Assembly (NCBI GenBank): GCA_937928335.1
Contig: CALFWN010000393.1
Coordinates: 1-6,759 of the forward strand
Reading direction: 5' to 3'
Source: an uncultured Litoreibacter sp.
GTDB lineage: Bacteria > Pseudomonadota > Alphaproteobacteria > Rhodobacterales > Rhodobacteraceae
DNA: 6,759 nucleotides
Shown in pieces: positions 5,472 to 6,759 of the stretch. Numbering within the stretch: position 1 is the first letter of the stretch; each line of letters begins with the position of its first letter. The position numbers and the translations under genes were made by a program. A model generated the notes under the pieces. That model was not told where the DNA came from and did no database searches. It saw nothing but the letters and a program-made list of their open reading frames with translations.

Positions 5472-6759
5472 GCGTCAACCTGCTTTTCGTACAGGGTATA
5501 GAGCTCCGTGCGGCGCAGCTCCTTGAATGTGAGCCCGTCAATGGCCTTGATATCCTCGATCACAGCCTCAAACGTGCGCGGCGTGAAGGAGCAGGCCGGC
5601 ACCAGCAGATAATCGGCATTCTCAAAACCTGACAGATCGCCGTAATACCAGGGCGCACCCCCTTGCAGCGGGGTGAATCCGCCAAACATCCAAGCCGCAT
5701 TGACCGTATCCGCGGTGAAGATCTGCGCATCCCCGGGCAGGCCAAACTTGCGCAGGTCGCGGCCCAGATCGCGCAGGACCCCGAACAGCCCCAACTCCTG
5801 CACGCAGGCGGGGTAGGTGATGCCTTGAAAGGTCACATCCGGGTTGATCTCGGCCGCACCGTTGAGCCCTTTAAATTGCGGGTCTGTGAAGGTGACACCG
5901 CGCCGTTCCTGCACGCGGTTCACCCGGTTATGTGGCGTATAAAGATCAGTATGCGGCGCGTCGGGCAGGACGGCAACAAAGGCTGATTTGTCGAGCAGGA
6001 GGTGACGCATGGGGCTGACGGCCATATTCAGGAAAGAGGGCGCGATCAACGCCGCCGCGACCAAAGCCAAAAGCCGGGCCTGCGGCGTACAGCCCACCGT
6101 CACCATCAAGAGCGCCAGCAGCGCCAGCCATTTGGGATCATTGCCGTAGTTTTGATAGGTGATGTAGAGAAAGCCGGGCATCAAAATGACCAGCACCAGC
6201 CCGAGATCAGGATGCTTGCCCCGGCGCAGCAAAACAATCGACGCCATCAACACCAGATTGCCCACCAAAAAGCGCGGGGCCAGCAGCAGCGTCTGGATGC
6301 TGTCCCCGGCCCTTGGGCGGATGCCGGAGTTCTTCACCTGCATCAAATCACCAATATAGGCGGGCCAGAAGGCCGTTCCGAGCGTCACGGTGACGCCAAT
6401 CATCACAACCGCAATCAAGCCAACTGCCACCGCCATTGTGGCCCAAGCGCCACGCAGGGCCAGCGCAAGAAACAGGCCCGGTGCCAGAGCCACGCCGAAA
6501 GTGACCTTGCCCAGAATAAAGAACGCCATCGCGCCACCAATGATGGCACCGTCAATAAGAACCGACTGCTTGCCGCGCGACGGCAGCATGGCCAGCGGCA
6601 CCGCAAGGAAGGTCGCAGCCCAGGCCCAGCGGTTATAATGCATCGACATGGAGATATAGGGCGATGCCTCCCCGTGCACCATCGCAAGCACCATCACCAG
6701 CACGCAGGCGCCAAAGACCATGTCCCAAGGGGCGCTCAACCTGGTGTGTGCCACCCACC
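5465..6759 (-). CDS. Polytopic membrane protein with C-terminal soluble domain, 5' end probably outside the window (possible GT-C glycosyltransferase)
   Basis: The reading frame runs from the window edge to a TAA at 5467-5465. A GTG at 6754 could start a 429-residue product, but the frame is open to the edge and no upstream region is visible, so the true start is probably further upstream. Numbering from that GTG, about eight hydrophobic segments lie near 12-28, 42-57, 67-81, 85-100, 103-127, 159-176, 184-200 and 207-244. A mostly hydrophilic domain follows at about 245-429, probably periplasmic, with two cysteines (317 and 388) that could form a disulphide. Helices followed by a soluble C-terminal domain, the ILGKVTFG segment (80-87) and several aromatic loop residues recall GT-C-fold glycosyltransferases that use polyprenyl-linked sugars. 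No diagnostic catalytic motif is seen; such enzymes usually carry it in the first periplasmic loop, which may be missing here. It faces the tad operon and shows no functional link to it. Confidence 0.6.
   Translation of the reverse strand, partial: WVAHTRLSAPWDMVFGACVLVMVLAMVHGEASPYISMSMHYNRWAWAATFLAVPLAMLPSRGKQSVLIDGAIIGGAMAFFILGKVTFGVALAPGLFLALALRGAWATMAVAVGLIAVVMIGVTVTLGTAFWPAYIGDLMQVKNSGIRPRAGDSIQTLLLAPRFLVGNLVLMASIVLLRRGKHPDLGLVLVILMPGFLYITYQNYGNDPKWLALLALLMVTVGCTPQARLLALVAAALIAPSFLNMAVSPMRHLLLDKSAFVAVLPDAPHTDLYTPHNRVNRVQERRGVTFTDPQFKGLNGAAEINPDVTFQGITYPACVQELGLFGVLRDLGRDLRKFGLPGDAQIFTADTVNAAWMFGGFTPLQGGAPWYYGDLSGFENADYLLVPACSFTPRTFEAVIEDIKAIDGLTFKELRRTELYTLYEKQVDAQ

Noticed and set aside
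5306..5986. Two + strand open frames of about 107 codons after tadV
   Set aside because: Both are antisense to the - strand membrane protein, whose hydrophobic helices and continuous frame make it the real coding strand.
1..6759. CRISPR arrays, tRNA or rRNA genes, insertion sequences, phage or defence genes
   Set aside because: No repeat-spacer pattern, RNA gene fold, transposase or terminal inverted repeats were seen; the window is almost entirely coding sequence.

Overview
The window is the distal part of a tad/cpa (tight-adherence, Flp-type IVc pilus) assembly operon on the + strand, followed by a convergent gene for a polytopic membrane protein on the - strand. The DNA is GC-rich. The gene set and order (cpaE end, cpaF/tadA, tadB, tadC, two tetratricopeptide (TPR) lipoproteins, a short prepilin peptidase) suggest an alphaproteobacterium, most likely of the Rhodobacteraceae/Roseobacter type. 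That placement rests on remembered gene order and protein character, not on a search.

Layout: bases 1-86 hold the last 27 codons of a cpaE/tadZ-like gene. Then come tadA/cpaF (98-1516), tadB (1523-2491), tadC (2505-3488, start re-chosen), tadD (3492-4067, TTG start), a second TPR lipoprotein (4124-4969) and tadV/cpaA prepilin peptidase (4980-5471, start re-chosen). Gaps between these genes are 11, 6, 13, 3, 56 and 10 bases, so they are almost certainly one transcription unit, whose promoter and pilin gene(s) lie upstream of the window. The only gap with room for a signal is the 56 bases after tadD, which follow a bulged hairpin that overlaps the tadD stop codon. From 6759 down to 5465 on the - strand runs a gene whose 5' end is probably cut by the window edge. 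It encodes about eight membrane helices followed by a roughly 185-residue soluble domain, and its stop codon overlaps the tadV stop region by 7 bases.

How the genes work together: TadV cleaves the Flp prepilins (and pseudopilins) at the inner membrane. The hexameric ATPase TadA drives extrusion through the TadB/TadC platform, with CpaE/TadZ as a polar localisation factor. TadD, and perhaps the second TPR lipoprotein, help place or stabilise the outer-membrane secretin, which is encoded elsewhere. The - strand membrane protein shows no link to the pilus; it may be a GT-C-type glycosyltransferase, but this is a weak call.

Most of this is a known system. The points worth a second look are the tandem TPR lipoproteins with different residues after the lipidated cysteine, the hairpin at the tadD stop, the terminator-less convergent overlap, and the unidentified membrane protein.
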